Shown piece by piece: positions 12,738-25,496 of a stretch of 64,000 nucleotides of DNA. Numbering within the stretch: position 1 is the stretch's first letter; each line of letters opens with the position of its first letter. Made by a program: the position numbers and the translations under genes. Source of the stretch: Archegozetes longisetosus (taxonomy: Eukaryota; Arthropoda; Arachnida; Sarcoptiformes; Trhypochthoniidae); NCBI GenBank assembly GCA_018873245.2, contig JAEMBT020000009.1, forward strand, positions 12,311,112 to 12,375,111, written 5' to 3'. The notes below the pieces were generated by a model. It ran no database searches. It had not been told where the DNA came from and worked only from the letters and a program-made list of their open reading frames with translations.

Positions 12738-15700
12738 TTAGTACTATTTCTAATTCAAATAACTTTATAGATACTCATGAAATTTTCATTCTATACTTAC
12801 TCTTCCAATAAGTCATAAGCTGAAAATGTTTCAACATTCTTATCTGAGCCCATCTTTTATCTTCCATAATAGCGAACCACTTTAGTTGAGTAGAAAATTT
12901 TCAGTTCTTGTCAAACTTTAAATATTCTCGCGTTTGACTAAACAGGCAAGAGTTAGTTCAGTTAAATCTATCTAACTTGAACGTGTAGTTTATTCCTTTA
13001 TGAAATAAGCCCCAATTTCTCATAGATTCATGCCTTTTTTTAAAAGGGCTTAAGTTAGGCTATATTAGTCTATATTAAGCTATATTAGGCAATGTTAGGT
13101 CACATTAACTACATGTTCTCAATAGATAGGTTCTACTGTACCACTATAAGAATGATTTGCCATATATTAGTTGCGTCTCGCTGTTCTGGAAAAATACTGA
13201 TATGTTAGAAGTTATTATTTCTTTAATCTTATTATTTTCTTAGCATAGATTTGGAAGTTTAAAGAAATGTATAAGAATTTCATATTATCATAACTGATTT
13301 TCGTTACATATCTTACCTTTTTCCCCCTCTATTACTAACTCTTAATACTTGAGTTGATTCTCATTTAAATTATTTAAATCACTTAGTAGAGAAAATAAGT
13401 TAATGGTCTAGATCTGTAAAAGAGCCAAATGTTGGTCTAGGTTTGTAAAGCAGCCTAATGTCGGTCTAGAGATGTAAAGCAGCCTAATGTCTAGATTTAT
13501 AAAACAGCCTAATGTGTCAGAACTAACACTATTTGTAAATTAAATATTCAAACTCTTTCCTAAATCAATCATTCATTTTCTTATTCCTTTCAATTCAATT
13601 ATTATCTCCATTAGTGGTAACTCATGACAAATTAGTCCCTTTCTATCTATCGACTATTGCCTAATTTGATTTGTGATACCCGTTTTGCTTAGTTTATATG
13701 TTAGGTTTAGTGATAGTTTGCAATTCTATATTTGTCTGTTACGGCTTTGGAGAGAGAGAGAGAGAGAAACACTCAACACATGCAATGACCGCATCACAAA
13801 TTATTTATCTTTTTATATAAGGTTTGGTATTCAAAATACGTGAAGATACAGATAGCCTGTTTGGGGATTTAAAATATATTTCATACTTTATGATATTATT
13901 CTGATGTTATTCTGATATTATTTTCCTTTTTTTAATAAATAAGTAAAAGTATAGCTATGGGCTTATAATACTAGCGCTCTATTTATTTTTACTCGTATTG
14001 CCTCAAAGCATATATCTATATAAAAAAGGTATGAGACAGAACTTCAAAAATATGTTGTCCTATATGTCTTATAAATACTGTTGCAAACCTAATTCATAGA
14101 CAACTTTTATCTCTTACTATATTTGCTTTTTAGAGTATAAGCTTACAGATATTCAGATTGAGGTATGATCTCAAAATCAAACTTACTATCCCTTTTATAT
14201 CTGCAATCTTGCTCACTATCCCTTTTTATATCTGCAACTTTGCTCACTATCCCTTTAGTATCTTCAATCTTGCTCACCATCCCTTTCATATCTGTATTGC
14301 TTCTATAAATTAAATCAATCTAAAAGCAAAAATTCTTCCAGCTATATAAAGCTTACTATAATGTTCTTATTTAAAAATGTCATCACTATCTCACTCACTC
14401 ACTCGTTCTCTCTCTCTCTCTCTCTCTGTCTCTGTCTCTCTATCTTTCATACCTTATTCATTCAAAAATGAAATATCGATTTTCACTTTTGTGACGATAC
14501 GCTCAACTCTAACTTTATTCCGCTAAAAGTCGCTCAAAACTAAGTTTTGTTCGTCATTCACAATACTCTTTTCTATTTCATACTTTTGTGTTTTGTTGAG
14601 CCACAGCTATGTTAGAAAATTCTATATCGTATGAATTGAAGCTTTTGGTAGTGAGGATACGATTTGGCTGTCTGTGGCACTGCCACTCTCTCCCGCTCTC
14701 TCCTGCTCTCTCGATCCCTCTCTCACTCTCTTTTTGTCAACATATTTCACTGAAAATTATACTCTATTTTTGCTCATTTAACTTTTCATTGGAATGTGAT
14801 GTGGTATTTGGATCTAGAAGATAAAGAGCATTCTTGTCAAAAAATACTCTCTTGTTTAGATGTAGTCATTTTTCATTTTACCAAACTTCTCATTGCCTCT
14901 AATTCGTTTTTTACTCGACTACTGATTTTCAATTTGCTGCTTATTTACCAGAATCAATCCCATTCATAGCAAATACAAACCGAAACTTTGATTTCTCGCT
15001 TCAGATACTCGCTTCAGATGCTCGGTTCAGATACTCGGTTCAGATACTCGCTTCAGTCGCTCTCTTCAGTCACTCTTCTCGAAAAGCTCTAATAATTCTC
15101 AAACAAAATATTCTGTACTTTGGTTTTATAAAAAGATATTTATCTTTGAACACCGAATAACCACTGTTTCAACAAATCAAATTCCAAGCCAGTTAGAAAA
15201 ACAAACATTTCGCCTCAAATCTTAAGATACTTTCAGCTGATTTTTCTCCTTAAGACACCCTCAACTGATTTGAATAATTTTGACAAATATCTAAAACAAT
15301 TTGAAATGTGTTTAAGGATATTTTAATTAAAAGTTGTTCTACATATTTCAGATTCAGATTTTGAATCATGATGTATGAAATCTAGATATTAGTTTTGAAG
15401 AGTAGCTCAAACATTACGTTAGGTCTAAGGAATAGCTCAAACTTCACATTAAGTCTAAGAAATAGTTAAAACTTTACATTACATAAAGCTGATAGCTGAA
15501 AGATTTCTATTTATATTCTTATGCATAAATAAATTGACGTTTTTTCAATTTGGTTAACGATAAACAAATAATTATAATTTATAAATAGTTAAATCCATAA
15601 ATTTATTTAATGTTCTGAAAGTTGTTCAAATGGTTTTACTATAAATATCTGTAAAATTAGTTTCTTTTCATACGAATCCAGTTGAAATTTAGACTTAATT

Positions 15701-15944
15701 TCAGCCGTATTTCAGCCGTATTTCAGCCATATTTCAACCATATTTTCAGCCATTTCTGCTCAAATTTCAGGCATTTCTACTAAATTTCAGTTCTGATAAT
15801 GAATAGATGATAACCATTTTTTCATTGAGATTCGCTAATGAGTTCCTCTGTTTGTTTTAGAATTAGTTAATTAGTAAAACAGTTTTCTCTGTGCTGCTAT
15901 TACGCAAAAGTGTATTCAATGCAAATGTTTTCTCTGTATGACTA

Positions 15945-16117
15945 CAGTCGACTCACTTTATGTTTAAGTCGGATGTAGTGAACATATAGTTATAATCAAA
16001 ACGTTTTTTTATTAAATTATTAGACCCATAAACTCTTTATACTATATCCGATATACTCCTGATATAATCACCGGATTTCTAGTTCATTAGAGAATTCACT
16101 ATAACGAGAGATGACTG
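15945..16117 (+). mobile_element. MITE, pogo/Tc1-like, family 1
   Basis: 173 bp flanked by TA on both sides. It begins CAGTCGACTCACTTTAT and ends AACGAGAGATGACTG, which are imperfect inverted repeats. It has no coding capacity. Internal TATATCCGATATA and TTTCTAGT stretches recur in the other copies. Confidence 0.7.
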
Positions 16118-16736
16118 TATTACACAAAAGTAGATTGAATGGAAAAATGTTTAGTTGAAAATCATATTCTTTATCGTGAATTTGAGTGATGGAGAGGAAA
16201 AGTATTAGATTTTCATAAAGTGACAAAGATTTGAATGATTCGGAATGATCTAAACGACTTTTGATGATGTTATTTCATCCCTACTGTTGATGACCCCCCT
16301 ATAGAAAGGCGTTGGACTGGGTTTTGATTGCATTTCCTTTCGTTTCACGTTTTTAAGCTTCTTTCATTCATATAATTAGATTGCATACCACTACTATATT
16401 CGATCATTTCGAAATCACGCATAGCAACTAGAAGTTGTACATAGCAACCAGCGATTATATATAGCAACCAGAAATTATAAGTCCCTATGCCAACATTTCT
16501 ATCTTCTTATAATAATTCATATGATATAAAATTCAATTTTTAATCATTTAACACTAATTATAGTTTCTTAATTAAAAGTTGAGCTTAATTGATTCATATC
16601 ACAGATAGGATAATATAGCAACAGCGCTATTCTCATAGCTATGCTTCTTTTTGAGTCAGTTACTGTACACATACTATAGCAACTCTTACCATACAAATTA
16701 AAGCCTTATTTCATACGATCTTTTCTCTTTCGACAG

Positions 16737-16803
16737 ATATTTCGATGCTATCATCCAAAGAAAATGATGGACTAAATCAAGAGTCTTATTATGATTGTAC
16801 AAA
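16737..16803 (+). CDS. Candidate exon, unrecognised
   Basis: Flanked by tttctctttcgacag and gtaagtg, both strong splice signals. In phase 1 it reads ISMLSSKENDGLNQESYYDC plus T and two bases of the next codon. The other two frames contain stops. Its outgoing phase 2 matches the candidate exon at 20943. An internal ATG at 16745 means it could also be a first coding exon. Confidence 0.4.
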
Positions 16804-17272
16804 GTAAGTGAATATTCAGGTTGATATCTATCGTAAAGTGACGTTAACTGTGGAAGCGGCAAATTTCACTTTTAGGGAGTAAATATTGTTCTAGTCTGTC
16901 ATTGATATGCTGGTCATATACTGACCGAATGCCTGCAACCACGCAGTCATGGCTGCATTGAGAATATACGATAAACTCTACATTACATACAAGACACATA
17001 GAGTATTCTCTGCTCTAGCGCTCATATAAAGCATAGCCTTTTAGTTATCCAGTGCTCTTCTCATAGCTGTTCTCATAGCTGTTTAGATTCTAGTCTCAAC
17101 AATAAGAAAACTTTTCTATCCGTGACTTAACTGTTTGATTGTTATATATTGCTCAGATAAATGAGAAAATCATAGGCACTTTTTCTAATAAATTATTTTT
17201 TAGTTGGCTAATAAGTTACTCATTCTATTATTGCTTGAAGAGATTTGAAGATATTTTTTAAAATGTTGAGCA

Positions 17273-17345
17273 AAAAATGAAAAAATTTGAACAGAAAAAT
17301 GAAAAAATTTGAACAGAAAAATGGAAAAATTTGAACAGAACAATG
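17273..17345. repeat. Minisatellite, 19-21 bp
   Basis: Four units of AAAATTTGAACAGAAAAATG. Confidence 0.8.
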
Positions 17346-17699
17346 AAAAATAGACATCTTGTATAAATCTGTTGAGAATAAAAAACAAAATTTATAGACT
17401 TTAGGGAATAAGAATTTCTACCTAAATCCAATACAACAACAAAGCAGTTTCACCATATTATACATACACAACAACTGTTAGTATGTCTTCTTTCACTTTA
17501 TGTCTTCAACAATTGATGAGAAGTGAGTCTCCGGTTGAATAATATTTATACACCTGCTGCTATAATTGATTGTATTCGACAATCCATATTGTTTTAAGTC
17601 ATATTTTTCAATTCTAAACCTGCTGATAATTATTTATACTTTAAGCTTTGCAAATTTTTAAAACAGAATATTCTTTCACCACTGGATGTTCTTTCAGTA

Positions 17700-17890
17700 C
17701 AGAGCATTCTTTCGTTGCAGAATATTGTTACGTCACTAAAAACCGTGCAGAATATTCTTACAATATTATACTTTGTAAAGAACATTTTTACGTCACTAAA
17801 ATTTGTTCGGAATATGCTTACACTATTAAACTTTGTAAAGAATATTTCTACGTCACAGGAAATCGTGCAGAATATTCTTACACTACTATA
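17700..17890. repeat. Minisatellite, about 65 bp
   Basis: Two and a half units with AGAATATTCTTAC, ACTTTGTAAAGAA and TTTTTACGTCAC blocks. The ACTTTGTAAAG and AGAATATTCT parts are palindromic. Reading frames on both strands stay open because of the period. Confidence 0.75.
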
Positions 17891-18529
17891 TGCTTTGCAT
17901 GCAAAAAAATAATTTACAGTTCGTTCGATTGATAGACTTTTGAAAATCAAAATTTTATTATTATTTGAGTGCTTTAGTTGTGATAGCAATAAATATATAT
18001 ATTTTGAACGCATCATAAATTTTGAAAGAAATTGTATTGAATAGTAATCTGAATGAATAAATAACGTAATCGAATAGGATTTCAGCTTTCCGATTCAAAC
18101 TTATACAAATTGAATCAAATTATAATCAAATTGATTGAAGACTAAATTGAAAGCTTGGTGATCTAGTTTATTTAAAGTAATTCTGAAGAATCTAAAGGAG
18201 TTGATGTACTAAACGTTATATTTATATAAGTTATTGCACTTCTTTTCTATACATGCCTCACTTGGGACACATCTATGATTTGGATGAATTGATGATTTTT
18301 AATGCTTTTACATCCGATCGACTGCTGCAGATCTTTTTCAGTGTCTGTTTATCATTGAATTTTTTATTTGGCATATGGCGGCGTTTTTGAGTTTAGTGGC
18401 ATAAAGATCGAAACGAAGATAAATAGTAACGTTTTGGGAATACTTTCGCATTTGAATATCAAAGATTTGCTGTCACAGCACTTGTTTGTTGCAAAAACTG
18501 TAATTTTCTGAATGCTTATAATGTTTATA

Positions 18530-18536
18530 CAGTCGA

Positions 18537-18591
<55 letters not shown>

Positions 18592-18763
18592 GCTCACTCA
18601 CACTGTAATGAACTGGGATATAGTGAAGAACTCGCTTTAATCAACACTTTTTAAAAATTATTTAGCCCACAGATTGTCTACGCTATATTAGATACAGTGA
18701 ACTCCCGTTATAATCAATTGATTTCTAGTGCATTAAAGTGTTCACTATAATGATTAGTGACTG
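18530..18763 (+). mobile_element. MITE, family 1, with internal CT/CA microsatellite
   Basis: 234 bp flanked by TA. It starts CAGTCGATTTTCTCTC and ends ATAATGATTAGTGACTG. A (CT)n(CA)n tract at about 18539-18592 sits just inside the left end, where the family has CTCTCTTTAT, so the microsatellite probably grew from the element itself. Confidence 0.68.
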
Positions 18764-20942
18764 TATTTCTATCTAAAAAGAACCAGAACCAAATTAATAG
18801 CATTTATGTTTGTAACGATCAATAAAATATAATTTTTTAATATACTGTTGAGCTCATAAATTATATTAGATTTTTTCAACTCTTACTACTTTTATGATCA
18901 TTAAACTCGATTTGTCAAGCAATTTGCGGCCAGATTTGAAGCAAAGCCATTTTTATGAATGTGAGTGATTGTGTAAAAAATTTTAATTAAACCTGAAATA
19001 TATATTTGGAGAGCATCTGTCGAGTGAAAGAGGGCTGAACGTTGAAATCTATGCAGAGCAAAAATGTGTTGAATAAGCTGTAGCACTATATCTAATCTTT
19101 ATTTACTCTCTTCTGTCCGCACTTCACGTCGACTTGAGCCGTATTTCTCTTAAATCCCAAATATATCCCATATATATTAGAGCCTTTATTGTTGTTAATA
19201 TTCCGTTCACATGACATTATAGTTAGATATTCGACAATATTATTATCGCAAACTTTTATAATCATAAAATTCAGGATAACATTAAAGGCTAAATGATTGA
19301 ATAAAATTCATATAACATTAGGAATAAAATTCATATAAACATTAAGAATAAGTTTGGTTATTAGGGAGAATATCTGACTGTAAAAGAGCGATCGATTTTT
19401 CAGATTAGTCACCAGTTTCAGTGGTTTATATAAAGATTTCAGTCAATTTTCTATCTCTACCACTAAGCCCATTCTCCAAATTAACTTCTCATCACTCTTC
19501 TTCCTTCTTATGACTCTTTCTATTTAATTACTAAATTCAAATTGTTGACTGTCATTTTTCAAATTGCTATTATCACAACAATAGTATAATCATTTTCATC
19601 TGTTTAAGATTAATGAGAGGAAGGAATAGAAATGAATAGAAAAAATTATAAGGAATAGAAAAGAATCGTAAGGAATAGAAAGCAATAGAAAGCAATTGTA
19701 GGGAATCGTATGGAATCGTATGGAATTGCAATGTCAAAAGACATTATATGAAAAGAATAAGTGTCGGAATCGATTCTAGTTTTTGATATTTCAGCAAATT
19801 TTTCAGTCTAGTTATAAAAAAGTTCAATTTGATGCCATAATTTGTAGTAGAAATGGGTGTGATGAGAAAGTAATTTAGTAAATATTATAAACCAGAACGT
19901 TCATGTAAAATAATATCTATGTAATAGGAGTCGATTTATTTGCCAAACCAAACCAAACAAATGATTATTCAGAAAAGAAAATTTGGCAAATATTATCCCA
20001 AATAATATTATTGTACCAGAAGAAAAAATAATGATGTTAGTCAATTAGTTGGAGTATTTACAGGGACTACAATCATAGCGATCATATGTAGAGACCATAT
20101 ATAGTGATCACATACAGCGATCACATATAGCGATCATATACAGACTGATATGCAGTCCTCATATACAGCTTTCATATACAGCTCTCATATACAGCTCTCA
20201 TATACAGCCTCACATACAACCATCACATATACCTATCATATATACCAATCATATACTTAGGAAATATTAAATGAAGAAATACACTTCAAATATCGACAAG
20301 TCATGATGCAATGAGCCATAAGTCACGTTAAGTCAACACTGATATCTCGTCGCTGTTTCCACTCGAAAGCCAACGACTTGTATTCTGCACATTCTGCACT
20401 GTATTTTCTTTTATTAATGCGTTGCCAACCGTTGCCTCAATTGATCAATTCGTGAGTTTGCATTCGTAACAGTTATTCATAAACATTTGCTCCTTATTTG
20501 GCTATTCATCACAAAGACACCAGTTTTGCTTTTTAAGTCACATCAAGTTAACTAATCGTATCGATTTTCTTGTTGTTATTTTTATTATACGTCACCAGTA
20601 AGTCTAATCATTTTTCTCTAACTTTTTACCAGTTTTATACTTGTTTTACAGTTTTTATGAGTTTTACAGTTTGTACTTGTTTTACAGTTTACAATCGTTT
20701 ACAGTTTACAATCGTTTTACAGTTTGCACTCGTCTTACAGTTTGTAATCATTTTACAGTTTGTTGTTTTAGAATCGAGAAAATCTTTATCTGAATTGAGA
20801 AGATCTTTGTATAAATTGAGAAAAACTTTATATGAATTGAGTTTCTATGAATTGATGTTTCTATGAATTGAGAAAATGTTTGTGTGAATTATTTCTTCAA
20901 ATATGCGATTACAGTTTGAGAAAAGTTGGTTTAATGTTTCAG

Positions 20943-21027
20943 AGCATTGAGTACTACATCGTCAAAATGTTACTTTCATGTAGTTTCTTGTCATAGTGCC
21001 AATAGTGCCGATGCGAAAATAGCAGAT
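20943..21027 (+). CDS. Candidate exon, unrecognised
   Basis: Flanked by taatgtttcag and gtaagtttt. In phase 2 it is open throughout: ALSTTSSKCYFHVVSCHSAN, then SADAKIAD, leaving in phase 0. Joined to 16737-16803 the split codon is AA|A (Lys). The pattern C-x-F-H-V-x-x-C faintly recalls the last strand of a PTB domain, but this is too short to claim. Confidence 0.4.
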
Positions 21028-21594
21028 GTAAGTTTTTGCTTATGTTTCTACACACATTCAAACTATAGACTCTAACAATGAGTCAATCGGATCTGATTTT
21101 TTCTCTTTTTCTAGACTCGCTCTCTCTGCTGGAGAGCGAGAGAGAGATTGAGTTTTCTCTACCAGCTCCAGAGAGTCAGAGTTTGAGCTAGAGAGATCGA
21201 GACATTTAGAATGAGCTCGAGAGAGACGAGAAACGAGAGACTCGTCGCCAGAAAGAGAGCAATGAAAGATTTTCGTCATTCAGATGACTATGCATTAGGG
21301 CGCTAAATCAGTTAGCAGTGGTAGAAGCTGAGCATAAATTGCAAATCCAGATAACAAAATGCAGATAACAATCAGAGATTTGTGTGAAATTGCATGCGTA
21401 CCAGTGTTTCTTTTCTCTGCTCATTCATCTCAATCTCAAACAGCGTCTCAAATAAGTTTCAAACAAGCTCTCGAACAACGCAACCATTTGCACACATTAA
21501 TGATATGCGCTTCGGCTTAACTTTGATGTTGAGCTTCCACTGAGCTTTCTTTTTCTAATATACTTTTTAAATATGTCTAATTGCGTAATACTGT

Positions 21595-21725
21595 CTTTAC
21601 AGCTCTTATTTCTATGCAGTTTTACAGTTCTTATTTCAACACATTCTTACAGTTCTTATTTCTATGTATTCTTACAGTTCTTATTTCAATACATTCTTAC
21701 AGCTCTTGCTTTCAGAACTAATTCT
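21595..21725. repeat. Minisatellite, about 24 bp, CTTACAGTT type
   Basis: Five units of TTACAGTTCTTATTTCAATA followed by CATTC. The same CTTACAGTT word is repeated at 20635-20765, 25215-25285, 25700-25720 and 36255-36345. Confidence 0.75.
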
Positions 21726-22386
21726 TTCAGTTTACAGATTTATTTAGTGAACAATTTCAAAGCCAAATAAATTGCTTACAAGTAAAAAGTGTTCGAATTA
21801 ATTCTCTACTGGTAATTGATTTGGTAATATTTGATTTTGCTTCTCCTGAATAATTACTGTCACATAATTTAAACTCTATTTAGCTCTAATTCTGACTTAT
21901 ATAACTCACTATTATATAACTGGCTTTCCTTTAGCTGACTCTTATCTAACGCAATCATTAAGGCATCAAATCAGTATAGAGTCCATATCATAAGATAAGA
22001 TTATAATGAAATATTATTTAGGTTTCAGCGCATAACTTTCATGGAAATCAGTAATCAATTACACGTTGAATTGTTTTTTGTGCATATAAACGTCATTTAT
22101 AAGTGCTTAGTAACCATTAATGTACACCTATAAGTAATAAACGGTAGAGAAATTTAGCTGTTATGTTATGTTAGGTTAGGTTATTATTAATATGACGCTA
22201 AGAAAAACAGTCAAATTTCACTGTCAGTCAGTTTTAAGTTTTATATTTGCATCAACTGAACACCCGGTTTCATCCCTAATGATTGATGAACATAACGTTA
22301 TATTCATCGCAAACTTTGTATATGACTTGTTGAGTCGAATACCAAAACAGTCTTTCATAATAGGCCTTATCCTTGCTTTAGTTATA

Positions 22387-22560
22387 CAGTCTGATTCTGT
22401 TATTAGCATTTTGCTTGTATATAAATTCACTGTTTGTCGTTGATTTCTTTGAGCACTGGTCAAACAAATCACATCTTAAAGAGTTAGTATGCAAACAAAC
22501 CTGCTTATAGACAACTTACTTGCTACACAACGACGAGTTGTCTATAACTATACCAGACTG
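22387..22560 (+). mobile_element. MITE, family 2, diverged copy
   Basis: 174 bp between TA dinucleotides. It begins CAGTCTGATTCTGTTATTAG and ends GTTGTCTATAACTATACCAGACTG (two parts of the same end). It overlaps the end of a short open frame at 22192-22443, which argues against that frame being a gene. Confidence 0.6.
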
Positions 22561-23332
22561 TATTAAGCTAGTTTATTTCTTTCCTACTGCAAGTCGTTAT
22601 TTATAATTTAGATTTCATCCCAAACATTGGATGTGAAGGCATAGTCAGTGAAGTGAATAGTGTTGTGGGGCTTATATTTAGTGTTGATCTTAGTGGAGTT
22701 CAATTCTTTAAAGAGCTGGCTTTCATAAGAAGTTATACTGAATAATATATTTTGAACAACTTGCCAATGAGACAGAATGATTAATGCATCTTCAGTTCGC
22801 TTATCAAACTTCTAGATCATAACACACTCTATGCTTTTATATAATACTAATATTATACCAACACTTCTCTATATCTTTATATAATACCAATACTTGTATA
22901 TGCAGTTAACTGCTTCTCCAAAACTAATAACAATTCTCCATTGCTTCTCTATAGGGTTTTTATATTAATTTCTAAAAACCACTTATGTGTATGTCGAGGT
23001 TTAACTGCAGTGTCACTTGAAATTCATCGATAATGCTTATCAATCCGAAACTTATTCGGACTCTTATCGAGCATCAAAACAGTGAAAAGATGACCAAAAA
23101 AATGGCCAAAAAATTAATAATCAACTATTTATTCTTTGTTGAAGTTGAGATAAAACTTTTCTGCCTCTCAATTTGATTATAATGTATAGACTCGTGTTTT
23201 TCAATCGACTTTTGACTCCTGGAAACTGAATTTTTTCAGCTCAAAATGTTTTATCGATCAAAACTAATTTTGTATGAAATAAGGTCTCCTTTTATTGGTT
23301 GGGATTCAGTTCGCTTAACTTTTATGCCTTTT

Positions 23333-23414
23333 AAAAGATCGCAAATGAGAATGAATGGGCTCAGGGTCTGCGAGAAGGCTGTAGTTGATGGCAAACTATA
23401 GTTAAATTTGCGAT
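23333..23414. other. Inverted repeat
   Basis: AGATCGCAAAT near 23336 and ATTTGCGATCT near 23405 form an 11-base perfect inverted repeat, about 60 bases apart. No promoter or gene context. Confidence 0.5.
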
Positions 23415-23749
23415 CTTCTCACTCACTAGAGAGCTATTTTAAACTTTTATAATATTCATATACATTATGTCATGATATGACCCTCTTTTCAAGCAAAATC
23501 ATTATATCAAAGCACTTTTTCATAGTAATAAAAGCCCTCTTTCAGAGTCTCGATAACTTACCAAGATACCTTACCAACGATACCTTACCAAATATGGGTT
23601 CACATCTTTATGTTTACTACTTGTATATTTAATAAATTTCTCAATTTCTAAACCTTTATTCAATTGAATTTTTATTACTTTTATATCATCTTTTTATTAT
23701 CAATTTTACATAATCATCATCAACTCATTATAGAACCTATTTCTCCTAG

Positions 23750-23809
23750 TTTCACGTCTATTGCCAAATGAATAGCTTAGTATTTGTCATAAAACTGACG
23801 GTTACATAA
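23750..23809 (+). CDS. Very weak candidate terminal exon
   Basis: Follows tatttctcctag and reads FHVYCQMNSLVFVIKLTVT to TAA in phase 0. It could accept the phase 0 donor at 21027. It is listed only because the phase agrees; chance is as likely. Confidence 0.12.
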   Translation, partial: FHVYCQMNSLVFVIKLTVT

Positions 23810-24464
23810 CTGAAGGGGGAGAGAGAAGGAAGAGAGAAAGAGAGAGAGAGAGAGAGAAAGCAAGAGAGAAGGAAAGACTAGTGTTTAGATGTTAGAGAGA
23901 TAAATTAAGCAAAGCTAAAATTTAGATTTAGTTTCGCATGTTTATTGATTTATATGCGGATAGTAAATGCCAAAATAAGCCATCTCTGCTTTCACACTCA
24001 CTCAGATTCATTTTCAAACCCAACTTCACTTCTACATTAAACTTCGTATTTTTCTTGGCTCCAGCTTCATCTCTTTCTCCATATTCCTCTCTCTATCTCT
24101 CTGTCTGCCCGTCTGTCCGCATCTCTCTCATTCTAACATTTACTTACTCTCTCTCCCTCTCTCTCTCCCTCTCTCTCTCCCTCTCCTTCTCCCCATTTCT
24201 TATATATTTTCTTTAAAACATGAAAGTTTTCGCAGAGATTTAAAGCATAGTATGAATAAAGAAAACTAGTATAACAGTTACACGACCTAAACAGTGATAA
24301 TCAATAGTGAATTGTAAATCTACGGAAAGATTTCGAGCTATGTATTGCTAGTGATTTGGTCAGTTCGGTTGGTTCTTCTAACTTTGACACAATGATGGAT
24401 TAACATTAGATATAAAGGGAGAAAGAGATGTGCCTCAAAGGCGACAAAAAATATATATTATATA

Positions 24465-24701
24465 CAGTTATACCTCTTTATAGTTAATCCCTAACCACCT
24501 ATTATTCACACTCACTGTAACGAGATTTTACTTTAAACAGGTCAACATTGGTCGATTTGGATATGTTGGGACCCGAATAATGCGACTGACTAATTTATAA
24601 AGAGATCGACTGTATATAAAATTCACTCAATACAGTCAATAAATAAGTTAACTGCATAGAAGATTTACAATGAAAAGATTGACTATATCGAGGTATTACT
24701 G
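24465..24701 (+). mobile_element. MITE with CAGT-ATACCTC ends
   Basis: 237 bp flanked by TA. The left end is CAGTTATACCTCTTTATAG; the reverse complement of the right end is CAGTAATACCTCGATATAG (16 of 19 match). It is related to family 1 by its ends and internal GATTTGG/GGACCCGA-type sequence, but diverged. Confidence 0.65.
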
Positions 24702-25496
24702 TACATATATATCGGCTATACTTTCTATAATGTGTGTGTTATGCAACAGAAAAAAGATAGATATATAAAATAAGAAGAGAAGTCACAGTAGAACTGTATC
24801 AGATTCTCTACAGTTTGTCTCTCATGTAATGTTTCTTCACTGCATTGGAAATGTGCTCTCAAGTGAAGCCAGAGTATGATTCTGTGGCATAGCGCTGGTT
24901 TAGGAAAGCCTGTCAACCAATTGTATTGATATTATGGGTTTGATGATAATACTGATGATGATAAGTGTGTCATGTTAGTAGTGTTAGTAGTTTTGTCTCT
25001 TCTATATCTTATTCTATATCTTCCTCTATATCTTCCTCTATGTCTGCCTTCTTCTATGTCTTTATGCCTGAGAATCCAATGATTGTTTGTCATTGACAGT
25101 TGTCTTCTAGCATATCCTCTGGCATTAATAGCTAGAGCTAAGGCTTACCGCTTTGCTAATATCTAATGCTTTCAATACTTGTATAGTTGTCATCAGTCAC
25201 TGTCGTACAGTTTGCGATCAGTTCGCTTACAGTTTACTTACAGTTTACTTACAGTTTACTTACAGTTTACTTACAGTTTGCTTAATTAGGTTATAAATGG
25301 TTTTCATTGTAAAACTTATGCCTCTAATTCTCGTCAGAGCTATTCGTGTGCACATCGGCTATGATTCAGAACTAGGAGTCCATTTGGTTTAATGCCATAT
25401 TGTGTACTCTCTATCTTTTCCGTAGACTGCAATGTGATACTGACCAGTCTTTTATTTTTGTTTCTCTTCACGTCTCGATGGCAACCAAACGAATGA

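Larger units (their letters stand above)
10235..16736. other. Gene desert between candidate exons
   Basis: Microsatellites (10419, 12687, 14406), the GAT tract, TTAGG-type tracts, short arrays at 13420-13515 and 14205-14292, and one MITE. A 69-codon ATG-less frame at 14952-15160 passes through a CGCTTCAGATACT repeat. Confidence 0.6.
16804..20942. other. Gene desert or possible intron between candidate exons
   Basis: Contains minisatellites at 17273, 17700, 19615-19725 (GGAATAGAAA), 20070-20250 (CATATACAGC) and 20635-20765, and one MITE. Nothing else is recognisable. Confidence 0.55.

Noticed and set aside
14952..15160. 69-codon ATG-less open frame after a fair acceptor
   Set aside because: Runs through a CGCTTCAGATACT minisatellite with a period that keeps the frame open; no recognisable sequence.
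17630..18016. Minus-strand open frame of 128 codons, among the longest in the window
   Set aside because: The frame follows a 65-bp minisatellite period and the plus strand is open for the same reason; nothing protein-like is conserved.
21058..21279. Ser/Glu-rich minus-strand frame of 73 codons
   Set aside because: Derived from a decayed GA/CT tract; composition bias explains it.
22192..22472. Overlapping frames of 83 and 82 codons on opposite strands
   Set aside because: The 3' part lies inside a MITE (22387-22560), both strands are open, and no family is recognised.
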